Source: an uncultured Bacilli bacterium
GTDB lineage: Bacteria; Bacillota_I; Bacilli_A; RF39; UBA660
Assembly: GCA_947630205.1 (NCBI GenBank)
Contig: CANRGW010000025.1
Span: forward strand, 1 to 12,388
Length of the DNA: 12,388 nt
Direction of reading: 5' to 3'
The notes beneath the pieces were generated by a model. The model was not told the origin of the DNA, did no database searches, and saw only the letters and a list, made by a program, of their open reading frames with translations. The position numbers and the translations under genes were made by a program. Below, one piece after another: positions 6,738 through 12,388 of this stretch. Each line of letters begins with the position of its first letter. Positions within the stretch are counted from its first letter, which is position 1.

Positions 6738-6802
6738 AAAGTGTACATGAAAAAGTGTATGCTTTTTGTTTAAAATTTTAACTAAAACAAATTGTACACT
6801 TT
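6738..6802. repeat. Long-armed inverted repeat with internal hairpins
   Basis: AAAGTGTACA (6738-6747) is the exact inverse of TGTACACTTT (6793-6802). Between the arms are an AAAAAG/CTTTTT hairpin (6750-6755 with 6762-6767) and the AT palindrome TTAAAATTTTAA. AAAGTGTA also occurs a third time, direct, at 6752-6759. The element could be a folded RNA 3' end, an operator cluster or a remnant of a small mobile element. Confidence 0.6.
6750..6770 (+). terminator. Weak candidate terminator after the tail-anchored gene
   Basis: AAAAAG, a six-base TGTATG loop and CTTTTT, followed by GTTT. The stem is almost all A-T and the T run is part of the arm, so termination may be weak. It sits inside the larger inverted repeat. 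Confidence 0.35.
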
Positions 6803-6861
6803 AGAGTAGACCTTAAATTTTTATAAAAAATTAATAAATTTAAAAAGAAAAGTAAAGTATA

Positions 6862-6891
6862 TTGTCTCTAAATAATTAATCGTGTTATAAT
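6862..6891 (+). promoter_or_regulatory. dnaB promoter, extended -10 type
   Basis: TTGTCT (6862-6867), 18 bases, TGT-TATAAT with the -10 at 6886-6891 and TG of the extended -10 at 6883-6884. The same nine-base TGTTATAAT is found before both secreted paralogue genes. The dnaB ATG is 31 bases downstream, with GGGGGTG as ribosome site. Confidence 0.7.
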
Positions 6892-6922
6892 TAACTTAGA
6901 AAAACTAACTTGGGGGTGCTTT

Positions 6923-8224
6923 ATGATTAATGAAAATCTTACACCAGCAGATAAATATGTTATTTTTAATAAAGGACTTATAACATCTGAAAAAATTAAA
7001 ATATTGACGAATTTATATCAACCTATAATAGGTTTTACTGCTATTTCTCTTTATTTAACCCTTTTTAATGATTTAAATAATAAAAGTTTAGAAAGTGAAG
7101 AATTTTCTCATCATCATTTAATGACTTTAATGCAATTAAAATTAGATAATATTCTTGATGCGAGAAAGAAATTAGAAGGAATAGGTCTTTTAAAAACGTA
7201 TTTTAAAAAAGGTGAGATTAATAATTATATTTATATTTTATATTCACCAATTAGTGCTTATGAATTTTTTAATCATCCTATTTTAAATATTGTTTTATAT
7301 AATAATATTGGTTCTTTAGAATATGAAAAGTTACAAAATCAATATAAAGTACCTAGAATTACTGTTAAAGATTATGAAGATGTTACTGTTTCTTTTGAAG
7401 ATGTATTTACGTCTAATACAAATACTAATTTATTGTTTGATAATAAAGATATTCAAAATGATAAAAAATTAAATTTAGCTATTAAAAGTAATTTGGATAT
7501 TGATTTGTTAATAAGTAGTATTCCTAAAAGATTAGTAAATGAAAGATGTTTTAATGAAGAAACAAAAGAATTAATTTTAAATTTGGCTTATATATATAAA
7601 ATTGATAATTTAAATATGCAAGGACTTGTTCGTAGTTCTTTGAATGAAAGAGGTTTAATTGATAAAAATGAATTAAAGAAAAGTGCAAGAAATTATTTTC
7701 AATTTGAGAATAATGGTCGTTTACCAACTTTAATTTATAATAAACAACCAGATTATTTAAAGACACCCCTTGGTAATGACTCTAAACTGGCTAAAATGAT
7801 TTATATGTTTGAAAATACAAGCCCTTATGATTTTTTAAGAAAAAGTTATGGTAATACAGAACCAACTAATCGAGATAAAAAATTAATTGAAACGCTTATG
7901 TTAGAACAAAAATTAAATCCTGGTGTTGTTAATGTTTTAATAGATTATGTTTTAAAAGTAAATAATAAAAAATTAAATAAAGATTATATAGAAACAATTG
8001 TTGGGCAATGGAAAAGATTAAAGGTAGAAACGGTTGTTGATGCTATGGAAGTTTGTAAAAAAGAACATAAAAAATTAAAGAAAACTGTTTTTAAAAATGA
8101 TAGTAAAGAAGAATTTAAGAATTTTTCTAAAGAAGATAATTTACCTTTATGGTTTGATAAAAAAATTGAAAAATCTTCGGATGATTTAGAAGAATTAAAT
8201 GAACTTTTGAAGGATTTTGAATAA
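6923..8224 (+). CDS. dnaB: Replication initiation and membrane attachment protein DnaB (Firmicutes primosome type)
   Basis: 433 residues, slightly shorter than the 472 of B. subtilis DnaB. The N-terminal DDBH1-type winged-helix region (about residues 8-115) carries the family pattern L-T-N-L-Y-Q-P-I-I-G...S-L-Y-L-T-L and M-Q-L-K-L-D...A-R-K-K-L-E-G-I-G-L-L-K-T-Y. The C-terminal DnaD-like DDBH2 region (about 295-390) contains Y355-I-E-T-I-x(3)-W363-x(4)-V368, matching the YxxxIxxxW motif that contacts single-stranded DNA. The last 40 residues are charged. In Bacillus, DnaB acts with DnaD and DnaI to load the replicative helicase at oriC and at stalled forks. This is not the DnaB helicase of E. 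coli. In B. subtilis dnaI follows; here a terminator and two secreted-protein genes follow instead. Confidence 0.92.
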   Translation: MINENLTPADKYVIFNKGLITSEKIKILTNLYQPIIGFTAISLYLTLFNDLNNKSLESEEFSHHHLMTLMQLKLDNILDARKKLEGIGLLKTYFKKGEINNYIYILYSPISAYEFFNHPILNIVLYNNIGSLEYEKLQNQYKVPRITVKDYEDVTVSFEDVFTSNTNTNLLFDNKDIQNDKKLNLAIKSNLDIDLLISSIPKRLVNERCFNEETKELILNLAYIYKIDNLNMQGLVRSSLNERGLIDKNELKKSARNYFQFENNGRLPTLIYNKQPDYLKTPLGNDSKLAKMIYMFENTSPYDFLRKSYGNTEPTNRDKKLIETLMLEQKLNPGVVNVLIDYVLKVNNKKLNKDYIETIVGQWKRLKVETVVDAMEVCKKEHKKLKKTVFKNDSKEEFKNFSKEDNLPLWFDKKIEKSSDDLEELNELLKDFE

Positions 8225-8249
8225 AAGAATATTTTTATTTCTTTTTTTT
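8220..8249 (+). terminator. Intrinsic terminator overlapping the dnaB stop codon
   Basis: AATAAAA (8220-8226, containing the TAA stop) pairs with TTTTATT (8233-8239), followed by an eight-T run (8242-8249). The stem has no G-C pairs, so strength is uncertain. The same TTTTTATTTC-T(n) block recurs after the first paralogue. Confidence 0.55.
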
Positions 8250-8250
8250 G

Positions 8251-8259
8251 TGTTATAAT
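8251..8259 (+). promoter_or_regulatory. Extended -10 promoter of the first secreted paralogue
   Basis: TGT followed by TATAAT (8254-8259) directly after the terminator T run. No good -35 is seen, as is common for extended -10 promoters. AAGGAG (8270-8275) precedes the ATG at 8282 by six bases. The block from 8232 to 8259 matches 9931-9957 apart from one T. Confidence 0.65.
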
Positions 8260-8281
8260 TACAATAGTGAAGGAGTATCCT

Positions 8282-9919
8282 ATGAAAAAAATAAGTTTAT
8301 ATATTTTATTAATATTTACGTTTTTCTTTATTCTAGATTTAAATGTTTATGCAAAAGTAGTTGGTTCATGGCAAGGTGCCCCTCTTTATGGAATTATTGA
8401 CAATATTAGTAAAGAAACTTTTGAAATGTATGAAAAAGATCAAGTTTGTGTTTACAAATCTAGTGGTAATGGGGGAACTAGTGATGCGAAATACAATTAT
8501 GTTGTTATTTATTTTGAATATATTAAAGATGGAGATATTCCAGGTTATTTAATAACGGATGTTACGCCAGAGTTAGGTGATAATTATAGAAAAGCATATA
8601 CGTCTAATAATTATGAATACTTTATGGTAGATGCTGGTGGTCGGAATGACGTTAAAGTCTATAATGGAACCATTAAAGGAAACCATTGGTGGAACCCTAA
8701 GGAAAGTATTAATTATTCAATTTATACTGGTAGTGATATTACTAGTTTTTGTAATAGTATGCAAATTGAATTTGTCGGTCCTGGTGTTACAGTAAACTAT
8801 GTACCTAAAAAATCTGATGATGATAATGATGATTTAATGACTGCTAGTTATGTCGATTGGGAGCATAAAAACGATAAAGATCCTGATGGGAATAGTGTTG
8901 CTATGGTATATGCTGCTATTGCTAATAAAGAAAGAAAAACTTCTGAACAAAAAGAAGGTTGTTCAATTAAAACTAGTGATAATGTAATAGATGCTTTTGC
9001 TACTTTAAAATGGGATGATAATCTTGGTTGGCATTTAACATTTGGAAGAGACAGTAATGTATGTTTTGGAAAAAGTGATGGTTATAATAATATAGTTTTA
9101 GATGAATCTGTTAGTAAACCATTTGATTCTAATGGTAATAAAAAAGAATTTAATCTTGTTTGTGAAAATTATAAAGTAGTAACACCAGTAACAAATGATT
9201 TTCCAGAATGTGATTTTTTCTTTGTTAATAAAGATGATAAAGATGTTTCGGATGATATTACAACTAGTACCCATTCACCTGGTTCAAGATTAGCAGTCTA
9301 TGCTTTATATGGAAATACTGGTTCTTCTTCAATTACTATTTATAAAACGGAAAAAGGACTTGATGTAGAAGGAAAAACTAATTTAAATGATAAAGTAACT
9401 AACATTGCTAACGCTGAAATTTTAAGTAAATTTCAAAGTGGCAATAAAGATAATTATCCAATCTGGATAAATGCTATAACTGATGGCAAAAATAATACAA
9501 CTTATCAGTTTTCTGATAAAAAGATTGATGGTGCAAATAATCAAAATTATATCAATGTTGATAAAATACTAGATGTTGTTGGATTAGGAGAAGGCGAAGT
9601 ATATAAAACTTGTAGAGAATTATTTACAACCGATTTTTTAGAGTTTTTAAACAATACTATTTTTAGAGTATTATATATAGGAATACCAATTTTATTAATA
9701 GTATTAACAACTTTTGATTTTGCAAAAGTAGTATTTATCGATGATAAAGAAGGAATAAAAACTGCTGGAAAAAGATTTGGTAAAAGAATAATAGTTGCAA
9801 TTTTAATTTATTTAATACCAACATTATTAATTTTCATAGGTAATTTAATGGGAGCATCAGAAATAGAAGATTGTGCTAAAACATTGCAACAAATAAGTAA
9901 TGCCAATAAAGCTAGTTAA
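8282..9919 (+). CDS. Secreted six-cysteine ectodomain protein with C-terminal two-helix membrane hairpin (paralogue 1)
   Basis: 545 residues from ATG 8282, chosen over an upstream GTG at 8267 because AAGGAG lies between them. A signal peptide of about 24 residues ends in V-Y-A. The ectodomain (25-440) is rich in Asn, Asp, Lys and Thr and holds six cysteines, beginning with C-V-Y-K. The C-terminus has C444, a first helix at about 460-485, the basic loop D-D-K-E-G-I-K-T-A-G-K-R-F-G-K-R, a second helix at about 503-523, and C531. The signal peptide and basic loop predict ectodomain and both flanking cysteines outside the membrane. The hairpin (P-I-L-L-I-V-L...D-F-A-K, then basic loop, then second helix) resembles the type IV secretion pilin-like family I know as T4SS_pilin; this is inference. 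No other secretion gene is nearby. Its function is unknown. It is a tandem paralogue of the next gene. Confidence 0.8.
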   Translation: MKKISLYILLIFTFFFILDLNVYAKVVGSWQGAPLYGIIDNISKETFEMYEKDQVCVYKSSGNGGTSDAKYNYVVIYFEYIKDGDIPGYLITDVTPELGDNYRKAYTSNNYEYFMVDAGGRNDVKVYNGTIKGNHWWNPKESINYSIYTGSDITSFCNSMQIEFVGPGVTVNYVPKKSDDDNDDLMTASYVDWEHKNDKDPDGNSVAMVYAAIANKERKTSEQKEGCSIKTSDNVIDAFATLKWDDNLGWHLTFGRDSNVCFGKSDGYNNIVLDESVSKPFDSNGNKKEFNLVCENYKVVTPVTNDFPECDFFFVNKDDKDVSDDITTSTHSPGSRLAVYALYGNTGSSSITIYKTEKGLDVEGKTNLNDKVTNIANAEILSKFQSGNKDNYPIWINAITDGKNNTTYQFSDKKIDGANNQNYINVDKILDVVGLGEGEVYKTCRELFTTDFLEFLNNTIFRVLYIGIPILLIVLTTFDFAKVVFIDDKEGIKTAGKRFGKRIIVAILIYLIPTLLIFIGNLMGASEIEDCAKTLQQISNANKAS

Positions 9920-9922
9920 AAA
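9543..9922 (+). repeat. Copy 1 of the 380-bp constant 3' module
   Basis: Identical to 11087-11466 except for two bases: 9859 (A versus T at 11403, silent) and 9911 (G versus A at 11455, Ala to Thr). It covers the last 124 or so codons, including both cysteines, both helices and the stop. Identity drops sharply upstream of 9543. Confidence 0.97.
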
Positions 9923-9947
9923 ATAAAAGATTTTTATTTCTTTTTTT
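9921..9947 (+). terminator. Intrinsic terminator after paralogue 1
   Basis: AAATAAAA (9921-9928), GAT loop, TTTTATTT (9932-9939), then C and seven T. The eight-pair stem is all A-T. It is directly followed by the promoter of paralogue 2. Confidence 0.6.
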
Positions 9948-9948
9948 G

Positions 9949-9957
9949 TGTTATAAT
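9949..9957 (+). promoter_or_regulatory. Extended -10 promoter of the second secreted paralogue
   Basis: TGT then TATAAT (9952-9957), in a block copied from the region before paralogue 1. The ribosome site here is GGAG (9969-9972), six bases before the ATG at 9979, weaker than the AAGGAG of paralogue 1. Confidence 0.65.
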
Positions 9958-9978
9958 AGAGACGAATTGGAGTTGACT

Positions 9979-11463
9979 ATGAAAAAAATAAGTTTATATA
10001 TTTTATTAGTTTCAATGTTTTTTGTTGGAATTGTTGAAACAAAAGCAGCATCAGCTGATGAACTTAATAATTTAAGTATAGAAAGTATCTCTGATAAAGA
10101 TAATTTATGTGTTTATGAATTTAATGAAAATCAAGTTCAAGATTCTTTAGGATTTCCTATAAATGAGGAAGTATTTAAATATGTTGTTATTCAATATACC
10201 TATAATTCAGAGCAAAATGCTTATGAACCAGCAAATTTAACTTTAGCTATAAAGGATAAAACTTATAGTTATCAAATGTATGTAAATACTTTGACAAATA
10301 ATGGATATCTTTCTTCTAAAAATTGTGGTAATTATTATATTTCCGTAGAAGTATCTCCAGCTGGGGATTATACATTTGTATTTAATACTAATGCTCCTTC
10401 TAATGGTTTGTATTATAAATATAGTTCTTCTAAGACAAGTGATGTTATGAAGAATGTTACAGTAAAATCAAGTGAGAGTGGTGGAAATAGTAGTACTACT
10501 AAATGTAACTATAATGTTAATGGTAAAGAAGTACATTTAAGCACTTTTTTTAAAGGACAAACAGGTTATCCAACTTTTAATTATTTTCAAACAACGGATA
10601 ATAATAGAATAGCTTGTCCAGCAACTTATGAAAAGAGTAATTTAGGAGAAAATTATACAAGAACTCAGATTGATGGAGATAATTTTCAATGTAATGAATG
10701 GAAATTAGTTATTAACCAAACATATGGTAGTACGGAAAATTCTAATTGTTATTATTACTTAGCCCCAGCTAATGAACAAACTCAAATAGAGGGTTCAACT
10801 GGTACTATTCAAGGTGAATTGGTGGCAACTTATGCTGATTATAATGCTTCTTCATCGGTTTCAATTCGGATAATTAAAAATGGTGATAATACTTATAAAG
10901 CAACCCTTACTAAAAGTAATAATACCAATAGTGATATAAAAATTAGTAATATTGAAAATGCTGATATTAAATCACTTTTGCAAAGTGGGGATAGAGAGAA
11001 TTATCCAATTTGGATAAATGAGAAAATTGAAGATAATGTAACAACTTATCAGTTTTCTAACCAAAAGATTGATGGTGCTACTAATAAAAATTATATCAAT
11101 GTTGATAAAATACTAGATGTTGTTGGATTAGGAGAAGGCGAAGTATATAAAACTTGTAGAGAATTATTTACAACCGATTTTTTAGAGTTTTTAAACAATA
11201 CTATTTTTAGAGTATTATATATAGGAATACCAATTTTATTAATAGTATTAACAACTTTTGATTTTGCAAAAGTAGTATTTATCGATGATAAAGAAGGAAT
11301 AAAAACTGCTGGAAAAAGATTTGGTAAAAGAATAATAGTTGCAATTTTAATTTATTTAATACCAACATTATTAATTTTCATAGGTAATTTAATGGGAGCA
11401 TCTGAAATAGAAGATTGTGCTAAAACATTGCAACAAATAAGTAATGCCAATAAAACTAGTTAA
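9979..11463 (+). CDS. Secreted six-cysteine ectodomain protein with C-terminal two-helix membrane hairpin (paralogue 2)
   Basis: 494 residues from ATG 9979; an upstream GTG at 9946 lies inside the terminator/promoter region and is rejected. The first ten residues and first 30 bases equal those of paralogue 1. The signal peptide probably ends near T-K-A or A-S-A (residues 21-26). The ectodomain again holds six cysteines, beginning with C-V-Y-E and a following Y-V-V-I-x-Y/F-x-Y strand shared with paralogue 1, but the rest is highly divergent and about 50 residues shorter. The juxtamembrane segment N-Y-P-I-W-I-N...T-T-Y-Q-F-S...K-I-D-G-A is similar, then the last 124 residues are identical but for one Ala-to-Thr change. 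Membrane topology is as in paralogue 1. Function unknown. A thrS promoter follows within ten bases; no terminator is seen in between. Confidence 0.8.
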   Translation: MKKISLYILLVSMFFVGIVETKAASADELNNLSIESISDKDNLCVYEFNENQVQDSLGFPINEEVFKYVVIQYTYNSEQNAYEPANLTLAIKDKTYSYQMYVNTLTNNGYLSSKNCGNYYISVEVSPAGDYTFVFNTNAPSNGLYYKYSSSKTSDVMKNVTVKSSESGGNSSTTKCNYNVNGKEVHLSTFFKGQTGYPTFNYFQTTDNNRIACPATYEKSNLGENYTRTQIDGDNFQCNEWKLVINQTYGSTENSNCYYYLAPANEQTQIEGSTGTIQGELVATYADYNASSSVSIRIIKNGDNTYKATLTKSNNTNSDIKISNIENADIKSLLQSGDRENYPIWINEKIEDNVTTYQFSNQKIDGATNKNYINVDKILDVVGLGEGEVYKTCRELFTTDFLEFLNNTIFRVLYIGIPILLIVLTTFDFAKVVFIDDKEGIKTAGKRFGKRIIVAILIYLIPTLLIFIGNLMGASEIEDCAKTLQQISNANKTS

Positions 11464-11466
11464 AAA
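11087..11466 (+). repeat. Copy 2 of the 380-bp constant 3' module
   Basis: Offset by 1544 bases from copy 1, with two mismatches. The copy ends three bases after the stop codon, so the match covers the coding 3' end and almost nothing downstream. Confidence 0.97.
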
Positions 11467-11470
11467 TCAT

Positions 11471-11498
11471 TTGACATAATAAAGAAAAATGATATAAT
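11471..11498 (+). promoter_or_regulatory. thrS promoter
   Basis: TTGACA (11471-11476, perfect), 16 bases, TATAAT (11493-11498, perfect). It starts eight bases after the stop of paralogue 2. Transcription would begin near 11505, just ahead of the T-box stem I. Confidence 0.85.
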
Positions 11499-11504
11499 AA
11501 CAAT

Positions 11505-11701
11505 GTAAATATTTTGATTAGGACATGGTTTATTAAAGTGTTTTTAAGAGAGTTAGTGGTTGGTGTGAACTAATAAATATTTAATAAATTACTACCTATG
11601 AATAGGACTCGAAAGAGTTTCCCGGGATTTAGTCTCGTTAACGAATTAAGAAAATAAAGGATGGTACCGTGCTTTGCACTCCTTGGTATCGTCCTTTTTT
11701 T
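11505..11701 (+). promoter_or_regulatory. T-box riboswitch leader for thrS, threonine specifier
   Basis: The leader senses uncharged tRNA-Thr and lets transcription continue when it binds. Stem I base: TAGG (11519-11522) with CCTA (11595-11598). The stem I upper part holds the G-G-T-G...G-A-A stretch at 11562-11569. The specifier ACT is at 11591-11593, followed by A; the next triplet ACC is also a Thr codon. A hairpin ACTC-GAAA-GAGT lies at 11607-11618. The T-box core is AAGGATGGTACCGTG at 11657-11671. The antiterminator is clear: AAGGA (11657-11661) pairs with TCCTT (11680-11684), TGGTACC is the seven-base bulge, and GTGC pairs with GCAC. TGGT in the bulge predicts tRNA ending ACCA, that is discriminator A73. 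Specifier and T-box agree with thrS downstream. Confidence 0.93.
11658..11701 (+). terminator. T-box regulated terminator
   Basis: AGGATGGTACC (11658-11668) pairs with GGTATCGTCCT (11685-11695) over eleven positions with two G-U pairs, around the inner GTGC/GCAC hairpin, followed by a run of T to 11701. It competes with the antiterminator for the T-box bases. Confidence 0.9.
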
Positions 11702-11728
11702 ATAACATATTTTAGATAGGAGGATAAA

Positions 11729-12388
11729 ATGATAAATATTAAAGAAAACCCTGAATTAAATATTTTAAATCATAGTGCTGCTCATTTACTTGCGCAGGCA
11801 GTTAAGCACTTATATCCTAATGCTTTATTTTGGGTAGGACCAGTTATTGCAGAAGGATTTTACTATGACATTGACTTAGGAGATGTTAAAATAAGTGAAG
11901 AAGATTTAGTTCATATTGAAAAAGAAATGAAAAAAATCGCGAAAGATGGTAAGAAAATTGTAAGACATGAATTATCTAGGTCTGAAGCCTTAGAACAATT
12001 TAAAAATGATCCTTATAAAATAGACTTAATTAATGAAATGCCTGATGATACAGTAATTAGTTGTTATACACAAGGAGATTTTACGGATTTATGTCGAGGT
12101 CCACATGTTGCATCTGTCAAAGAAATCAAATATTTTAAATTATTAAAAGTAAGTGGAGCGTATTATAAGGGAGATTCTAAAAATAAAGTTCTTCAAAGAA
12201 TTTATGGAGTGGCTTTTAGAGAAGAAGAAGATTTAAATAATTATTTGCATGAACTTGAAGAAGCTAAAGAAAGAGACCATCGCAAAATAGGAACCGCCCT
12301 TGATTTATTTACAACTAATGATTTAGTTGGAAAAGGAATGCCTTTATGGCTACCAAATGGAGCAATTATTAGAAAACAACTAGAAAAT
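11729..12388 (+). CDS. thrS: Threonyl-tRNA synthetase, N-terminal part, TGS domain absent (3' end outside window)
   Basis: The first 220 codons of ThrRS, running off the right edge. A perfect AGGAGG (11718-11723) precedes ATG 11729. The protein begins directly with the editing domain: H15-x(3)-H19 and later D120-L-C122-R-G-P-H126 are the zinc-like HxxxH/CxxxH editing site that clears Ser-tRNA-Thr, and both are complete. Y-K-G-D-S and R-I-Y-G near residues 147-160 are typical of the domain end. The linker L-D-L-F...G-K-G-M-P-L-W-L-P-N-G at about 191-212 opens the catalytic domain. Standard bacterial ThrRS has a TGS domain of about 60 residues in front; there is no room for it here because the T-box lies immediately upstream. 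The enzyme charges tRNA-Thr in the cytosol and is controlled by the T-box. Confidence 0.95.
   Translation, partial: MINIKENPELNILNHSAAHLLAQAVKHLYPNALFWVGPVIAEGFYYDIDLGDVKISEEDLVHIEKEMKKIAKDGKKIVRHELSRSEALEQFKNDPYKIDLINEMPDDTVISCYTQGDFTDLCRGPHVASVKEIKYFKLLKVSGAYYKGDSKNKVLQRIYGVAFREEEDLNNYLHELEEAKERDHRKIGTALDLFTTNDLVGKGMPLWLPNGAIIRKQLEN

Noticed and set aside
6738..6802. CRISPR array
   Set aside because: AAAGTGTA occurs only three times, with irregular spacing and one copy inverted; no regular repeat-spacer pattern exists.
7551..7766. Minus-strand ORF inside dnaB
   Set aside because: Antisense shadow of an AT-rich coding region; dnaB is well supported on the plus strand.
8267..8281. GTG start for paralogue 1 (and the matching GTG at 9946 for paralogue 2)
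   Set aside because: Both GTG codons lie before or within the ribosome site or promoter; the ATG starts at 8282 and 9979 give matching signal peptides.
9543..11466. Repeats as the ends of an insertion sequence or composite transposon
   Set aside because: The 380-bp copies are direct, lie inside coding frames, and contain no transposase or terminal inverted repeats.

Overview
The window is about 12.4 kb of very AT-rich DNA from a low-GC Gram-positive lineage. DnaB of the Bacillus primosome type, a T-box in front of thrS, FtsK/SpoIIIE and PepF point to Firmicutes. The extreme AT content, short intergenic gaps and a ThrRS without its TGS domain suggest an uncultured Bacilli or Mollicutes-like gut lineage (inference). 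The code looks standard: Trp is TGG throughout and no in-frame TGA interrupts an intact gene. Native stops are TAA, with one TAG (pepF). The only TGA ends a gene that looks broken.

Left part (1-2966): the 3' end of oligoendopeptidase F, then dnaJ without dnaK or grpE at its side. A convergent DUF192 gene shares a bidirectional terminator with dnaJ. The DUF192 gene diverges from a gene for a RelA/SpoT-like nucleotidyltransferase-fold protein, which is coupled to a small acidic protein.

Middle (2967-8224): ftsK has a promoter embedded in the preceding terminator. It is followed by two overlapping ORFs that look like the halves of one disrupted transglutaminase/papain-like cysteine-protease-fold gene, read from an eight-G Shine-Dalgarno tract. 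Next come an unknown tail-anchored protein, an intergenic region with a long inverted repeat, and dnaB (helicase-loading primosome protein).

Right part (8225-12388): where B. subtilis has dnaI-ytxB-ytxC between dnaB and thrS, this genome has two tandem paralogues. Each encodes a signal peptide, a divergent six-cysteine ectodomain and a C-terminal two-helix membrane hairpin resembling type IV secretion pilin-like domains. Their last 380 bp are identical but for two bases, and their promoters and first 30 coding bases also match, while the middles have diverged strongly. This constant-variable-constant design is the most striking feature of the window. The window ends in thrS, preceded by a complete T-box riboswitch with a threonine specifier and readable antiterminator and terminator folds.

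No tRNA, rRNA, CRISPR array or insertion sequence is visible. No stretch over 300 bases lacks a feature; the longest gene-free stretch (11464-11728) is the thrS promoter and T-box leader.
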